This document shows positions 18,884-27,921 of a stretch of 64,000 nucleotides of DNA, in pieces. Both the position numbers and the translations under genes were made by a program. Every line of letters begins with the position of its first letter. Position 1 is the stretch's first letter. The stretch spans positions 1 to 64,000 of the forward strand of contig NZ_ADVG01000003.1 in assembly GCF_000178855.1 (NCBI RefSeq). Reading direction: 5' to 3'. Origin of the DNA: Ktedonobacter racemifer DSM 44963 (lineage in GTDB: Bacteria > Chloroflexota > Ktedonobacteria > Ktedonobacterales > Ktedonobacteraceae). The notes beneath the pieces are model-generated. The model worked only from the letters and a program-made list of their open reading frames with translations, was not told the origin of the DNA and did not search any database.

Positions 18884-19286
18884 CTCAATGTTCTCCTTCT
18901 GCTTCTCCGTAGACGGAATAGGTGCTTCCCACGAGCAACCTACCTACCTCAATAATGGTGTTCCATCTTCAAGATATATGTTGAGTGCAAGAGAATGACA
19001 AACATATCTCCATCTCTTTATGCAAAAGATTACAGGGATGTCATTTCATGGTACGTGCATGTTTTTCCAGCTAAGTTCCCATTTTGAGAACGGCCTTGTC
19101 ATGTTCCGTCAACCGATATTTGCAACAGAAGGCTTTCCCTTGCTCTCTTGAAATCGCTGCGGGGGCAGCCAGGCATCCATGCTGGTCTGTCCCTATGCGC
19201 GCCGATCTTCCCGATCATGGAAGTAGGGCTTGAGCATCATGGCTGTTGGAGAACGCTTTTCCCACGCCAGGGACATCCTTTGCTGC
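18884..19286. other. upstream region of the redox operon
   Basis: This region should contain the operon promoter on the minus strand. I see no convincing -35/-10 pair or gene. The plus-strand frame at 19148-19354 has no recognisable content. Confidence 0.35.
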
Positions 19287-19470
19287 TCAGGCCAGCAGTT
19301 CCGCGACCAGGAGCAGCAGGGGTTCCAGTTCAAAGGGTTTCTACAGCGTTCTGAGATGCTTGTTGCCACTGACTTCCTGCGGCATATCCGCGCTCATCAG
19401 CAGGATAGGGATATGCTCATATTCCTCCTGGCTTTCCAGCCAATCTGCGAGCTCCAGACCGTTTATCCCT
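19287..19470 (-). pseudogene. response regulator receiver domain remnant
   Basis: The minus strand reads NGLELADWLESQEEYEHIPI, LLMSADMPQEVSGNKHLRTL, a TAG, then KPFELEPLLLLVAELLA and a stop. This is the second half of a receiver domain: the alpha-3/beta-4 region with PILLMSA and the conserved Lys-Pro (KPF). The phospho-acceptor Asp half is missing and a stop precedes KPF, so it is a relic. Confidence 0.65.
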
Positions 19471-19628
19471 TACACTTACACACAACTATTGGATCTGGAG
19501 AAAAAACGTGGAGGCGATGCGCTGCACAAGCCTCGTTTTTCCCACACGAGAAGTGGCCCGCTTCTCTCAGAAGAAGCCGCGTGTCTCGCCAAGCTTGAAG
19601 CACATCATTGCGCATCATTACGCGTTTT

Positions 19629-19791
19629 GGTATTGTCAACTTACTTACAATTGTAGAGCTTATAGAAGAGAAACAGACCTCAAAGTGGGGATTGTGCCCT
19701 GTTTCTTGCCCTTGTTTGTTCGAGAATTATGGCTGATATGGCATCGAAGTGGTGAAAGCTCATCAACAAAAAAATTTAAGTTGACAATACC
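19629..19791 (-). mobile_element. MITE family A, copy 3 (163 bp)
   Basis: GGTATTGTCAACTT and AAGTTGACAATACC bound the unit. Its right edge touches the interior of the IS110 transposase gene, marking where that copy lost its 5' part. The left flank is not IS110, so a deletion accompanied or followed insertion. Confidence 0.85.
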
Positions 19792-21390
19792 GGCAGACTT
19801 GTTGCGGCATGGGGTTGCTTCAGGCGAGCTTTATTCCGCCGAAGCCGACACGAGAACTGCGGGAACTGACCCGCTACCGCAAGACCCAGGTGCAAGAACG
19901 CAATCAAGAGGTCAACCGGCTCCAGAAGGTGCTGGAGGGAGCCAACCTCAAATTGGCAGTCGTAGCGACCGATGTCTTAGGCAAGAGTGGACGCGATATG
20001 CTCGACGCCGTGGTAGCCGGAGAGCAGGATGCCGAGACATTGGCTGCCCTGGCCCGCGGACGGCTGCGCGCCAAGCTCTCCGATCTGCGCCTGGCCCTGG
20101 ACGGACGTGTGCAACCGCACCATCGCTTTCTGCTCCAGCGCATCCTGGCTCATATTGACTTTCTGGACCAGTCCATCGCTCAAGTTGAGCAAGAGATCGA
20201 GCAACGTTCGCATCCGTTTGAGGAGGCCGTGGAGTTAGTCGTGACGATTACCGGGTTGCAAGCCACCACTGCCGCTGGGATTCTGGCAGAGATTGGGATA
20301 GATATGACACGCTTTCCTTCTGACAAACACCTGGCCTCCTGGGCGGGCGTAGTGCGCTGTATCACGCACTTGAGTATCCCTGGCGCAGCCAGGAGGAACT
20401 CGAAAGGAGGTTCTTGGGTCAATGGCTTACCTTGAGTCGAAAGACAACGGGGACAAGAGCATGCCACTGAAAGCGAGAGGAAACCAGAAGACGCTTATGG
20501 AACCGTCTCGCAAGACCCGTGCAATATGGTGAGAGCTACACTGCTCAAATTCCAATCCCCAATCGGTGTATGCCCACACCCATCGCTACAGCGTCTAAGA
20601 GCGGTGTCGCCTCATGGAGTGAACTCAGATGCCGACACTCCACCTTTCGTGAGGCGAGATGATGGACAGCGAGTCTCTTGAAGGGGATGAGTGGAACACC
20701 TACGTTGTGCTCGTACGTACTCAAGTGACGGAATGCAGGATGACCTAAAAGGGGAGACCCTCATGGTTACGGAGCTTGGATAGTACTCGTCGGAGTCACG
20801 CCCGATCAGGGAAGCCAGGAGAGCTGGCCACAGGGGGAAGCCAAGCAGGTGCTTGGAGTCTTCCTCTCAGGGAGGTGCGCGAGATGCGCTTCTGCCATAA
20901 CTGAAGGAAGACTCACTGGAAACAGAGAAGCACTGGAGAGCGCCGTGCCTGGAAACTCGCATGCGGCGTTCGGAGGAGGGCCGGGGGAAAAGGGCTGTTT
21001 ATGCAGTACCTCGCCCGCGGCCTATCCTACTGCCCAGGCAACAAGCAGAGTGCGGGCAAGCGTCTGAGTGGGAAGGCGACGCAGGGCAATACGTATCTGC
21101 GTGCGCTCTTAGGGGAGGCGGCCTGGGCTGCTGCCCGGACCAAAGGCAGCTATCTGTCCGCCTTCTATCAGCGCCTGGCCCGTCGTCGGGGGAAGAAAAA
21201 AGCCCTTGTGGCTCTGGAGCACAAGCTGCTAATCATCATCTATCACGTCTTGCGCACCAAGAAACCCTACCAGGACCTGGGAGCGGATTACTTTGATCAC
21301 TTAGAGAAAAATCGCCTGGAGCGGCACCATATTCGCCGTCTCGAGCAGCTTGGCTACACTGTCACGCTCACCCCAAAGGAGGCTGCTTAA
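19792..21390 (+). pseudogene. IS110 transposase copy A, 5'-truncated, with intron
   Basis: The sequence begins at the codons for ADLLRHG and lacks about the first 110 residues present in copy B (35871-37785), including the first catalytic acidic residues. One extra G near 19811 relative to copy B shifts the frame at the start. Exon 1 then runs to LASWAGV at 20351; the group II intron fills 20352-21030; exon 2 opens with CPGNKQSAGKRLSGKATQGN, the conserved Ser-containing IS110 C-terminal motif. It cannot encode a full transposase. Confidence 0.85.
20352..21030 (+). ncRNA. ORF-less group II intron in IS110 transposase, copy A
   Basis: The 679-nt insert starts GTGCGCTG and ends CCTATCCTAC. Domain V is clear at 20938-20971: GAGCGCCGTGC, a GAAA loop and the complementary arm ending GGCGTTC, 34 nt with the AGC triad. 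The next hairpin resembles domain VI, with a branch-like A 7 nt from the end. Removal joins GTA to TGC and restores LASWAGV-CPGNKQSAGKR in frame. TACGTT (20701-20706) can pair as EBS1 with GGCGTA at the exon end. No reverse transcriptase is encoded. An identical-length copy lies at 36231-36909. Confidence 0.85.
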
Positions 21391-21519
21391 CTCGTACTCC
21401 CTTGTTTCAACAGCACATGATCCTTTCACCAGGAGCATGAGCACTCCGCTTTTGCCCCTCTGGTTTCCTATGCGTTTCTTTGTCTCCAAGGGAGCCGGAG
21501 AATTTTCGGAGGAACTTAG

Positions 21520-22995
21520 GTAGACTTTATCCAATCGCTAGACAAAAAACGAAAGGCAGAGTAAGCTTCTCTCAAAATTTCTGTCCAAGGAAAAAAGAAG
21601 AGATGCTGACGCTGCCTACAAGGATTATACACGTCTTGCGCCATTTTGAAACGGTCTTGAGCGAACGAGTGTGGGAATGGGCCAAGGTGCTCGTGATAGG
21701 AGCGATCCTGGCTCCTGGTGAGCGAACCGTTGCCGCCATCTTGAGAGTGATGGGATGCGCGAACGAAAAGCACTACCAGAACTACCATCGGGTGCTCAAT
21801 CGTGCCACCTGGTCGAGTCGAGAACTCAGTCGCCGCTTGCTGCTGTTGCTGATCCAGCTGTTTTTCCCAGGAAATGAGCCAGTGATCATGGGGATCGATG
21901 AAACCATAGAACGCCGACGTGGTCGCAAGATTGCCGCACGAGGCGTCTATCGTGATCCCGTACGTTCGAGCAAGGAGTTTTTCGTAAAAACCAATGGGTT
22001 GCGCTGGATCTCGATGATGCTCTTGACTCCCATTCCCTGGGCGCAGAGGGTGTGGGCTTTGCCCTTTTTGACGGTACTGGCTCCATCGGAGCGTTATCAC
22101 CAACAGCGCAAGCTGCAGCACAAAACGATTACGGATTGGGCCTGGCAAATGATCTTGCAAGTGACGCGCTGGATGCCTGCTCGAAGGCTGGTGGTGGTCG
22201 CTGATGGGACGTATGCAGTGCTCTCGTTCTTGCTGAAGGTGAGCCGCTTGCCCCGCGTGAGCGCTATCGCGCGCTTGCGCCTGGATGCCTGTTTGTACGA
22301 GCCTCCTGCGGTGCGTGGAGCCGGGAAACGAGGCAGGCATGCCCTCAAAGGCCAAGCCCAGCCCAAGCTTGCTGCGCGCCTCAACGATCCCACGACATCG
22401 TGGAAGAAACACATGGTGTCCTGGTATGGGGGGACAAAGCGAGAGATGGAGATCGCGACTGGGACCGCTCTGTGGTATCAATCTCCCATCCCTCCTGTCA
22501 CGATTCGGTGGGTCCTCATTCGTGATCCAAACGGCCAATATGAGCCAATGGCTTTGCTGTGCACTGATCAACAGGCAGAGGCGGTCCAGATCGTCGAGTG
22601 GTTTGTCTTGCGCTGGACGGTCGAGGTCACCTTTCATGAGGTGCGTGCTCATCTGGGTGTGGAGACCCAACGGCAATGGTCGGATCTGGCCATTGTGCGC
22701 ACCACACCTGCCCTATTGGGCCTCTTTTCGCTTGTGACCCTGTTTGCGCATCAGTTGTTGGGTGGGCAACCATTTCCCATTCGTCAGGCGGCTTGGTATA
22801 CCAAAGCCTTGCCCACCTTTTCCGATACGCTCGCATTCGTTCGCCAGCATCTCTGGCCCTCCACCTTTTTTTCGGTGTCGTCATATGAAGGCGATACCGT
22901 TCAAATTCCACGGGTGTTTTTCGATCACCTCGTGGAGACGCTCGCTTTTGCAGCGTAGTCAGAACGTGTTGTCTAAAAATTTGGATAAAGTCTAC
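21520..22995 (+). mobile_element. IS701/IS4-like element (1476 bp) with 5-bp target duplication
   Basis: Inverted ends GTAGACTTTATCCAA and TTGGATAAAGTCTAC bound it, and CTTAG is repeated at 21515-21519 and 22996-23000. The inverted copy B keeps the empty site with a single CTTAG (on its minus strand near 35745), which proves the exact boundaries. Confidence 0.93.
21603..22958 (+). CDS. DDE transposase, IS701/IS4-like
   Basis: The 451-aa transposase has an N-terminal region (WEWAKVLVIGAILAPGERTV), then MGIDETIERRRGRK with the first Asp, VVVADGTYAVL with the second Asp, and RWTVEVTFHEVRAHLGVETQ with the Glu and the YREK-like region. I chose ATG 21603 because homologous sequence starts MLTLPTRI and the element's left end lies just upstream; the longer frame from 21480 begins outside the IS. 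Family assignment between IS701 and IS4 is by pattern only. The frame is intact and the insertion is younger than the duplication or absent from its parent, so it may be active. Confidence 0.82.
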   Translation: MLTLPTRIIHVLRHFETVLSERVWEWAKVLVIGAILAPGERTVAAILRVMGCANEKHYQNYHRVLNRATWSSRELSRRLLLLLIQLFFPGNEPVIMGIDETIERRRGRKIAARGVYRDPVRSSKEFFVKTNGLRWISMMLLTPIPWAQRVWALPFLTVLAPSERYHQQRKLQHKTITDWAWQMILQVTRWMPARRLVVVADGTYAVLSFLLKVSRLPRVSAIARLRLDACLYEPPAVRGAGKRGRHALKGQAQPKLAARLNDPTTSWKKHMVSWYGGTKREMEIATGTALWYQSPIPPVTIRWVLIRDPNGQYEPMALLCTDQQAEAVQIVEWFVLRWTVEVTFHEVRAHLGVETQRQWSDLAIVRTTPALLGLFSLVTLFAHQLLGGQPFPIRQAAWYTKALPTFSDTLAFVRQHLWPSTFFSVSSYEGDTVQIPRVFFDHLVETLAFAA

Positions 22996-23000
22996 CTTAG

Positions 23001-23144
23001 GTCCAAGAAAGCGAGGAGCGTGTTAACGAGATCTATCAACGCTTGAAAGACGACGGATTTGAAATGAAGCCCCCGGAACGGAGTCATGCCTGGACATTTT
23101 ATGTTCAAGCGCCAGGCGGGTTCCTGGTCGAGGTTCTGGCCTAG
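23001..23144 (+). pseudogene. glyoxalase/VOC C-terminal fragment, copy A
   Basis: 47 codons read VQESEERVNEIYQRLKDDGF and on through EMKPPERSHAWTFYVQAPGG to FLVEVLA and a stop. The AWTFYVQAPGGFLVEVL pattern with the late Glu is the last betaalphabetabetabeta unit of vicinal-oxygen-chelate proteins. The 5' part is missing at the junction with IS110 flanking sequence and the IS701-like insertion. Confidence 0.65.
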
Positions 23145-23311
23145 CCTACGGCGTCCAGATCTCTCGGATTTCCAGGAGTGGTTGGTTCTGCCCACACAAT
23201 CGAGAGAGGATGAATAGCGTGTACAAGCCGAGCTCCTCTGAACACGAAAATGGGATGCGCCTCTTTCCGAGGCTCAAAATGAATTCATATTATAAACGGA
23301 CCACGGAGCAA

Positions 23312-23357
23312 TAGCCGCGTACGCCAGTAGCGGGCCCGCTACTGGCGTACGCGGCTA
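23312..23357. terminator. 46-bp perfect palindrome after MocR copy A
   Basis: TAGCCGCGTACGCCAGTAGC and its exact inverse meet at GGGCCC, 19 bp beyond the MocR stop. It could form a 23-bp hairpin on either strand and is likely a bidirectional terminator or a protein-binding palindrome. Confidence 0.6.
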
Positions 23358-23375
23358 CTTGAGTCAAAGTGGCGT

Positions 23376-24887
23376 CTATGTAAGCGCACTCCGCAAAACA
23401 CGCGCCAGGGCATGCACATCTGCTCGTAGCGCCTCTGGGGTCGCATTTGCGAAACCAAGCACAAGGCCATCACGCTTGAGGGGTTGCATGCTAAATTGCG
23501 AGACGGGCAGTATACGCAAGCCTTGTTTTGCAGCCAGTTCGACTACGCTATCGGCGCTTCCCCCCTCCGGCAGCCAGGCAACCAGGTGGATGCCAGCCTC
23601 TGGTATTGTAACGTCCAGAATATTGCCCAGCTCCTGGCTCAAGGCCTTCACCAGGGCATCGCGCCGCTCCATGTAGAGTCCACGCATCTTGCGTAGGTAG
23701 CGCGCGAAATGCCCCTCGGTAATAAAATCGGTCAAGGCCATCTGCTCCAGCAGCGGCGGGTGTACATCGACGAAGCGGCGGGTGGCGAGAAAGCCCTCCA
23801 GCAACTGCGGTGGCACAACCATATATCCCAGGCGCAACGAGGGAAAGAGCACCTTGCTAAAGGTGCCAATATAGATCACGCGCCCCACACGATCAAGGCC
23901 ATGCAACGCCTCCAGAGGCCGCCCGCTGTAACGATACTCGCTATCATAGTCATCCTCTACGATCCAGCCTTGCGTCTCCCTCGCCCATTCTAGCAACTCC
24001 AGGCGCCGGACCAGGCTCATGGTGACCCCTGTAGGAAACTGATGTGAGGGGGTCACTACCGCCAGGCGCGCCTCGCCTTTAAGCCGTCGCCCTGCCGCGA
24101 CACTGATACCCTGGCGATCCACAGGCACTGGCAGCATAATGGCTCCTGCAGCCATTAACGCACCCCTGGCCCCAAAGTAGCCCGGATCCTCAACCCAGGA
24201 CTGCTCGCCAGGATCGAGCAATACGCGCGCCACCAGATCTAGCGCGCCCTGTGCTCCGGCTGTGAGTATGATCTGTTCAGGCATACAATGTACACCACGC
24301 GTAATGCCGATGTGGGCTGCAATGGCCTCGCGCAAGGGCGCGTAGCCCTGTACATCCCGGTAACGTGCATAAGCTTGCAACGATTGCCGGGCATGTTTCG
24401 CTATCAGCCTGGCCCAGATCTCATAGGGAAAGTACGCCACTTCAGGATAACCCACCAGGAACACATCTTTGTCTGGGCTTACCTCTACCACATGTCCCGC
24501 TACAAACTCGTCGAGCAGGATTTGACTACGCCGCGCCAGCAAGGCATGCTGTATCGCTGGCGTCCCTTTTCTACCTTGTTTTGACGCCTTTCCGCCCGCC
24601 TGCGCCAGTTGCTCCGGCTCTAAGCGAGCTACCCGCGTCCCATCTCCCACCCGGCTCTCCAGATATCCCTCCAGCAATAACTGTTCGTAGGCCAGAGCCG
24701 TCGTATTACGCGATACCCCTAGCTGGCTAGCCAGGACACGCGTCGAGGGGAGGCGTGTTCCCGTCTCCAACTGGCCCGCCAGGATTTGCGCCCGCAAGCG
24801 CTCATAAAGCTGGCGATAGAGCGGCGCCTGCGCGTTCTGATCAAGTATAATCTCCGGTTTATCCACCGGTTTCGCCCGCTTTGGCAT
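23376..24887 (-). CDS. MocR-type regulator (GntR HTH + aminotransferase fold), copy A
   Basis: The 503-aa protein has a GntR winged helix (about 18-85: LYRQLYERLRAQILAGQLE, LPSTRVLASQLGVSRNT) and a type-I aminotransferase-like domain (about 130-500) with the PLP-site DDYDSEYRY and lysine K345 in GTFSKVLFPSLRLGY. MocR/PdxR proteins use PLP as a sensor and often control vitamin B6 or amino-acid genes; the target here is unknown. GGGAG lies upstream of the ATG. The gene occurs twice with the same protein sequence, in opposite directions. No pdxS/pdxT genes are near. Confidence 0.92.
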   Translation of the reverse strand: MPKRAKPVDKPEIILDQNAQAPLYRQLYERLRAQILAGQLETGTRLPSTRVLASQLGVSRNTTALAYEQLLLEGYLESRVGDGTRVARLEPEQLAQAGGKASKQGRKGTPAIQHALLARRSQILLDEFVAGHVVEVSPDKDVFLVGYPEVAYFPYEIWARLIAKHARQSLQAYARYRDVQGYAPLREAIAAHIGITRGVHCMPEQIILTAGAQGALDLVARVLLDPGEQSWVEDPGYFGARGALMAAGAIMLPVPVDRQGISVAAGRRLKGEARLAVVTPSHQFPTGVTMSLVRRLELLEWARETQGWIVEDDYDSEYRYSGRPLEALHGLDRVGRVIYIGTFSKVLFPSLRLGYMVVPPQLLEGFLATRRFVDVHPPLLEQMALTDFITEGHFARYLRKMRGLYMERRDALVKALSQELGNILDVTIPEAGIHLVAWLPEGGSADSVVELAAKQGLRILPVSQFSMQPLKRDGLVLGFANATPEALRADVHALARVLRSALT

Positions 24888-25258
24888 AAGTTACTGTTGC
24901 TCCCTTTGCTGAAAGCGCTCAAAAATTTTTTACTCAAAAATGGCACTGCCATAATAATATGAATTGGCTCTTCAAGCAAGTCTATTATTAAGATAGACTA
25001 CCTCCAGAAAAAAAACAACTACATGAAACACTTGCTAGTTACCCCGATGGCAAGTCAGACGAACGGGGTCAAGGGACTCTGCCCCTTGCTAGTGCTACGT
25101 TCCTCAATGACATGAATAAAGCGATGAACCGAGGTCTGGAGTCCAAAGAGAGGTCGACTGTTCGCAGGTCTCGGCTTGTAGAAATGATAGCGCCATTAAG
25201 GAATACAGCATTACCCTCTCCTCTGAAAAAGTCCCTCCCCAGTGTCCCAGGTCGGGTG

Positions 25259-25570
25259 TTATCCTGCCGGAGCCAATGGTTGGAGGGTCACGTGATGTCC
25301 TAAACGTTCCAATTGACGAATCAGCCGTTTCTCAGTCATCTCACGATCTCGTTCTTCAAAGAAGGTCTCTCCCTTTTCTTCGTAGGGAACCTCATCTGTG
25401 AGGAGATGATAGATAATCACGAGAATACTGTGAGCGACAGCCATGCCAGCCCGCTTTTTTCCACGCCGTGCGGCGATGCGCCGAAATTGAGCAGGCAAAT
25501 AGCCGTGCTTTTGGCGGGCCACAATATGAGCGGCTTGCAATAAGAGACGCCGCACCCAGGGGTTGTTCTT
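25259..25570 (-). pseudogene. IS110 transposase C-terminal fragment
   Basis: The minus strand reads NNPWVRRLLLQAAHIVARQK, then LPAQFRRIAARRGKKRAGMA and a tail ending HHVTLQPLAPAG. This is the last quarter of an IS110 transposase, distinct from the copies above and lacking the intron site. Its upstream part is missing at about 25570, where another gene fragment begins. Confidence 0.7.
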
Positions 25571-26054
25571 GCGTCAGATCGTGGAACAGGATGGAGCAGT
25601 CGATATTGCTGACGAGTCTCCAAATGACGCGCAAAAAAACCATCCCGCCGAGCCGAGCAAGCTGCTACGCATCTTCACGACGGGAGAGCCAGTCGAAAAT
25701 CTTACGATGTTCTTGCTGGCTCTCAGCATCTCTCGGGCGCAAGAAAAAAAAGGGAACAAAAAACTTACTGATGTTGAAGCCATCATGGCAGCGCTCGATG
25801 CCAAGCGATTTCTGAGTATACTGGAAGCAAGGATGGTAGTAGAGACACAACTCGCCATTCCAACCCGGGGAGAACACACACTGCGCGTAAGGATCTTCCC
25901 CAAACACGAGAAAGCAGTCATCTCCAACCTCAGCCCTGCCTTCAAAGATCTCTTGCTTCGACTCTTGGATACCAAGAAGATCGCAATGGGCCTCTATAAG
26001 AAGGAGGTGCATCTCATCCGGACGGATTGGCTGGGTGAACTCCTCGCCACGTAA
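25563..26054 (+). pseudogene. unrecognised gene fragment, 5' end lost
   Basis: The open frame ends with a coherent 140-residue stretch including DVEAIMAALDAKRFLSILEA, RGEHTLRVRIFPKHEKAVIS and LYKKEVHLIRTDWLGELLAT. I know no family for it. The first ATG of the frame lies inside the neighbouring IS110 fragment, so the true start is probably gone. It could still be translated from an internal start, but no good ribosome-binding site was seen. Confidence 0.4.
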
Positions 26055-26248
26055 CGACTCCCCAGGCTACTGCGTATGGGATCTTGGCCAGAAAAGAAGT
26101 GCAAAATCTACAGAGGGACGGAGACATCTCAGATCTCAGGCTCTTGATAATTCCTCAGCCCACGCTTTTTATGCCACAAGCGGCTGACCTCATCGCGATC
26201 CAGCCAGATCGCATCCCGCTCCGCCTCGTAGATCCTGTAGAGTTTGAC

Positions 26249-26421
26249 TTTGCACTGGAGTGGATGTGGTGCTATTTTGGAGTGGCAAGGGAGCAGGAGG
26301 AACGGAGCGGGGCATATATTCCCTAGTTATTGATGAGTTTGTGGCGTTCTTCTGGGGTACACAAGAAATATCACCCTTCACTTGCTTACTCCAAAACAGC
26401 ACCACACACTCCAGTGCAAAA
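26249..26421. mobile_element. MITE-like inverted-repeat element (about 173 bp)
   Basis: TTTGCACTGGAGTGGATGTG at the left faces CACACACTCCAGTGCAAA at the right. The homology extends about 35 bp inward with mismatches (GGTGCTATTTTGGAGT against ACTCCAAAACAGCACC). It has no ORF. The motif CTCCAGTGCAAA occurs twice more at 29629-29660, which suggests a dispersed family. Confidence 0.6.
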
Positions 26422-26541
26422 TCAGCATCACTGCTCCAACTAAGTAAGATTGTCACAAAGGGTCAGTGTTCTCAAAAGAGATGTGTTCACGTGAGAAGAC
26501 AATCTCTTCCTTTTCAGCGCAGTCTTTCCCATATCCGCATT

Positions 26542-26600
26542 TTACGAAACGAAATATTGCATTTCGTAACTTTGCGTGGTATGCTCTCATTACGAAATGA
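26542..26600 (+). promoter_or_regulatory. candidate TetR operator cluster
   Basis: TTACGAAA (26542), ATTTCGTAA (26561-26569) and TTACGAAAT (26590-26598) form facing half-sites within 60 bp, ending 30 bp before the TetR start. The pattern fits an autoregulated TetR promoter; binding is inferred. Confidence 0.55.
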
Positions 26601-26629
26601 TGTCTCTCGATATGGGAGGAGAGTTCGGT

Positions 26630-27208
26630 ATGATAACACGTGTTCCTGGCCGCCCTCGCAATCCTGCCGCTGACCGTGCCATTTTGGAAGCCACGCTCCA
26701 ACTGCTTGATGAGCGTGGCTACAGCGGCCTTGCTCTGACCGAGGTTGCTGAACGGGCAGGGGTAAGCACCGCGACGCTGTATCGGCGCTGGTCCTCGAAA
26801 GTTCCGTTGGTCCTCGCTGCAATGCAGACCGCCCTTTTTCCCATCTCCCTTCCTGATACAGGCAATACGCGGCAGGATCTCATTATGTTCCTGCAAGAGC
26901 GCATTGAGGCCACGCAACGGCCTCTGGTGAGCAAAGTCCTGCCCGCATTGGCTGCGGAAGGAGCAGGGAATCCAGCGTTCGTCGAACAGTTTCGCCAGTT
27001 GCAAGCTCCCATCCGTCAGATGGCATTCAGGCTGTTTGAGCGGGGAATTGCTCGTGGCGATCTGCCCGCTTCGCTTGACCAGGATCTCACCCTCGATCTG
27101 TTGTTGGGGCCGCTTGTCAGTCGACAGTTGATCAACATTCCCAGGCTCGATCCTGCTCTTGCCCCAACGATTGTCGATGCCGTCCTCTATGGAGTGGCTC
27201 GCAGATAA
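26630..27208 (+). CDS. TetR family transcriptional regulator
   Basis: The 192-aa protein starts MITRVPGRPRN. It has the TetR helix-turn-helix LALTEVAERAGVSTATLYRR at about 32-51, followed by WSSKVPLVLAAM, and a ligand-binding C-terminal domain with the TetR_C-like RPLVSKVLPALAAEG and RGIARGDLP segments. ATG 26630 is chosen because GGAGGAG lies 8 nt upstream; the longer frame from 26576 would place the start inside the operator-like repeats. It precedes the isochorismatase-like and SnoaL-like genes on the same strand, which it probably controls together with itself. Confidence 0.88.
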   Translation: MITRVPGRPRNPAADRAILEATLQLLDERGYSGLALTEVAERAGVSTATLYRRWSSKVPLVLAAMQTALFPISLPDTGNTRQDLIMFLQERIEATQRPLVSKVLPALAAEGAGNPAFVEQFRQLQAPIRQMAFRLFERGIARGDLPASLDQDLTLDLLLGPLVSRQLINIPRLDPALAPTIVDAVLYGVARR

Positions 27209-27303
27209 GGAGGAGAGAAGCTCCATGCCTTTTCCGCTCCTTGCGAAGAAAACTCTGTCTGCGAGCGCTCCTTCATTCAAACGAAGTATGAAAGGACAAC
27301 AAC

Positions 27304-27885
27304 ATGTCAGAAACTTCCTTGAAGAGCCAGACAGCATTCATCGTGATGGATATTCAGCGTGCGGCTCTCTCATATACCGGCGAAGATCCCGCGTTTCTCA
27401 AGCGGCTGAGCAATGCGCTTGCCTCTGCGAGAAAGGCAGGCATACGCGTGATCCATGTGACGGTTCGTTTCCGAGCTGGATATCCAGAAATCAGTCCGCA
27501 CAATCGCCTCTTCTCCAGGAGTCTTGCAGCGGGATTCCTGCCATCGACAGATCTGGATATTCATCCTGCCGTCGCTCCACAACCTGGCGAGGTGATAGTG
27601 ACCAAGCTACGAGCCAGCGCGTTCAGCGGGAGCGATTTGGAGATCATCCTGCGGTCTCAAGCTATCAGTCACCTAGTCCTATGCGGGATCGCAACGAGCG
27701 GTGTAGTGCTCTCGACGCTGTTGGAAGCAGCGGATAAGGATTACGAACTCACGGTGCTCTCCGACTGCTGTGCGGATGCAGAGGAAGACGTTCAGCGAGT
27801 CCTCATGACCAACATCTTTCTCCGGTATGCGGAGGTGATCACAGCGGAAATCTGGGATAACCAGATGAGCGAAGGCGATTACTGA
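27304..27885 (+). CDS. isochorismatase-like cysteine hydrolase family protein
   Basis: The 193-aa protein has the fold markers of the family: D16 in FIVMDIQ, K101 in TKLRASAF, and GIATSGVVLSTLLEAADKDY with the cis-peptide-like loop. The usual nucleophile Cys two to three residues after Thr131 is absent: the sequence reads T-S-G-V. It may therefore be a non-thiol hydrolase like true isochorismatases or an inactive binder; C127 just before the loop is not in the usual place. It follows TetR by 95 nt and precedes the SnoaL-like gene by 36 nt. Substrate unknown. Confidence 0.82.
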   Translation: MSETSLKSQTAFIVMDIQRAALSYTGEDPAFLKRLSNALASARKAGIRVIHVTVRFRAGYPEISPHNRLFSRSLAAGFLPSTDLDIHPAVAPQPGEVIVTKLRASAFSGSDLEIILRSQAISHLVLCGIATSGVVLSTLLEAADKDYELTVLSDCCADAEEDVQRVLMTNIFLRYAEVITAEIWDNQMSEGDY

Positions 27886-27921
27886 TCTATCACAGAGAGA
27901 AAAAGGAAAAGAGAAGAAAGA

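Larger units (their letters stand above)
19792..25219. repeat. large inverted duplication, copy A
   Basis: From GGCAGACTTGTTGCGG at 19792 to the GAATACAGCATTACCCTCT segment ending near 25219, the sequence recurs in reverse at about 33528-37468. It includes IS110 exons and intron, the glyoxalase fragment, the palindrome and the MocR gene (protein identical in both). Copy A is longer only because of the IS at 21520-22995. Edges are read by eye and uncertain by a few bases. Confidence 0.88.

Noticed and set aside
20440-21000. Possible protein-coding content inside the IS110 intron
   Set aside because: Frames are short and mutually overlapping; the RNA-structure reading (domain V, exact in-frame exon join) explains the segment better.
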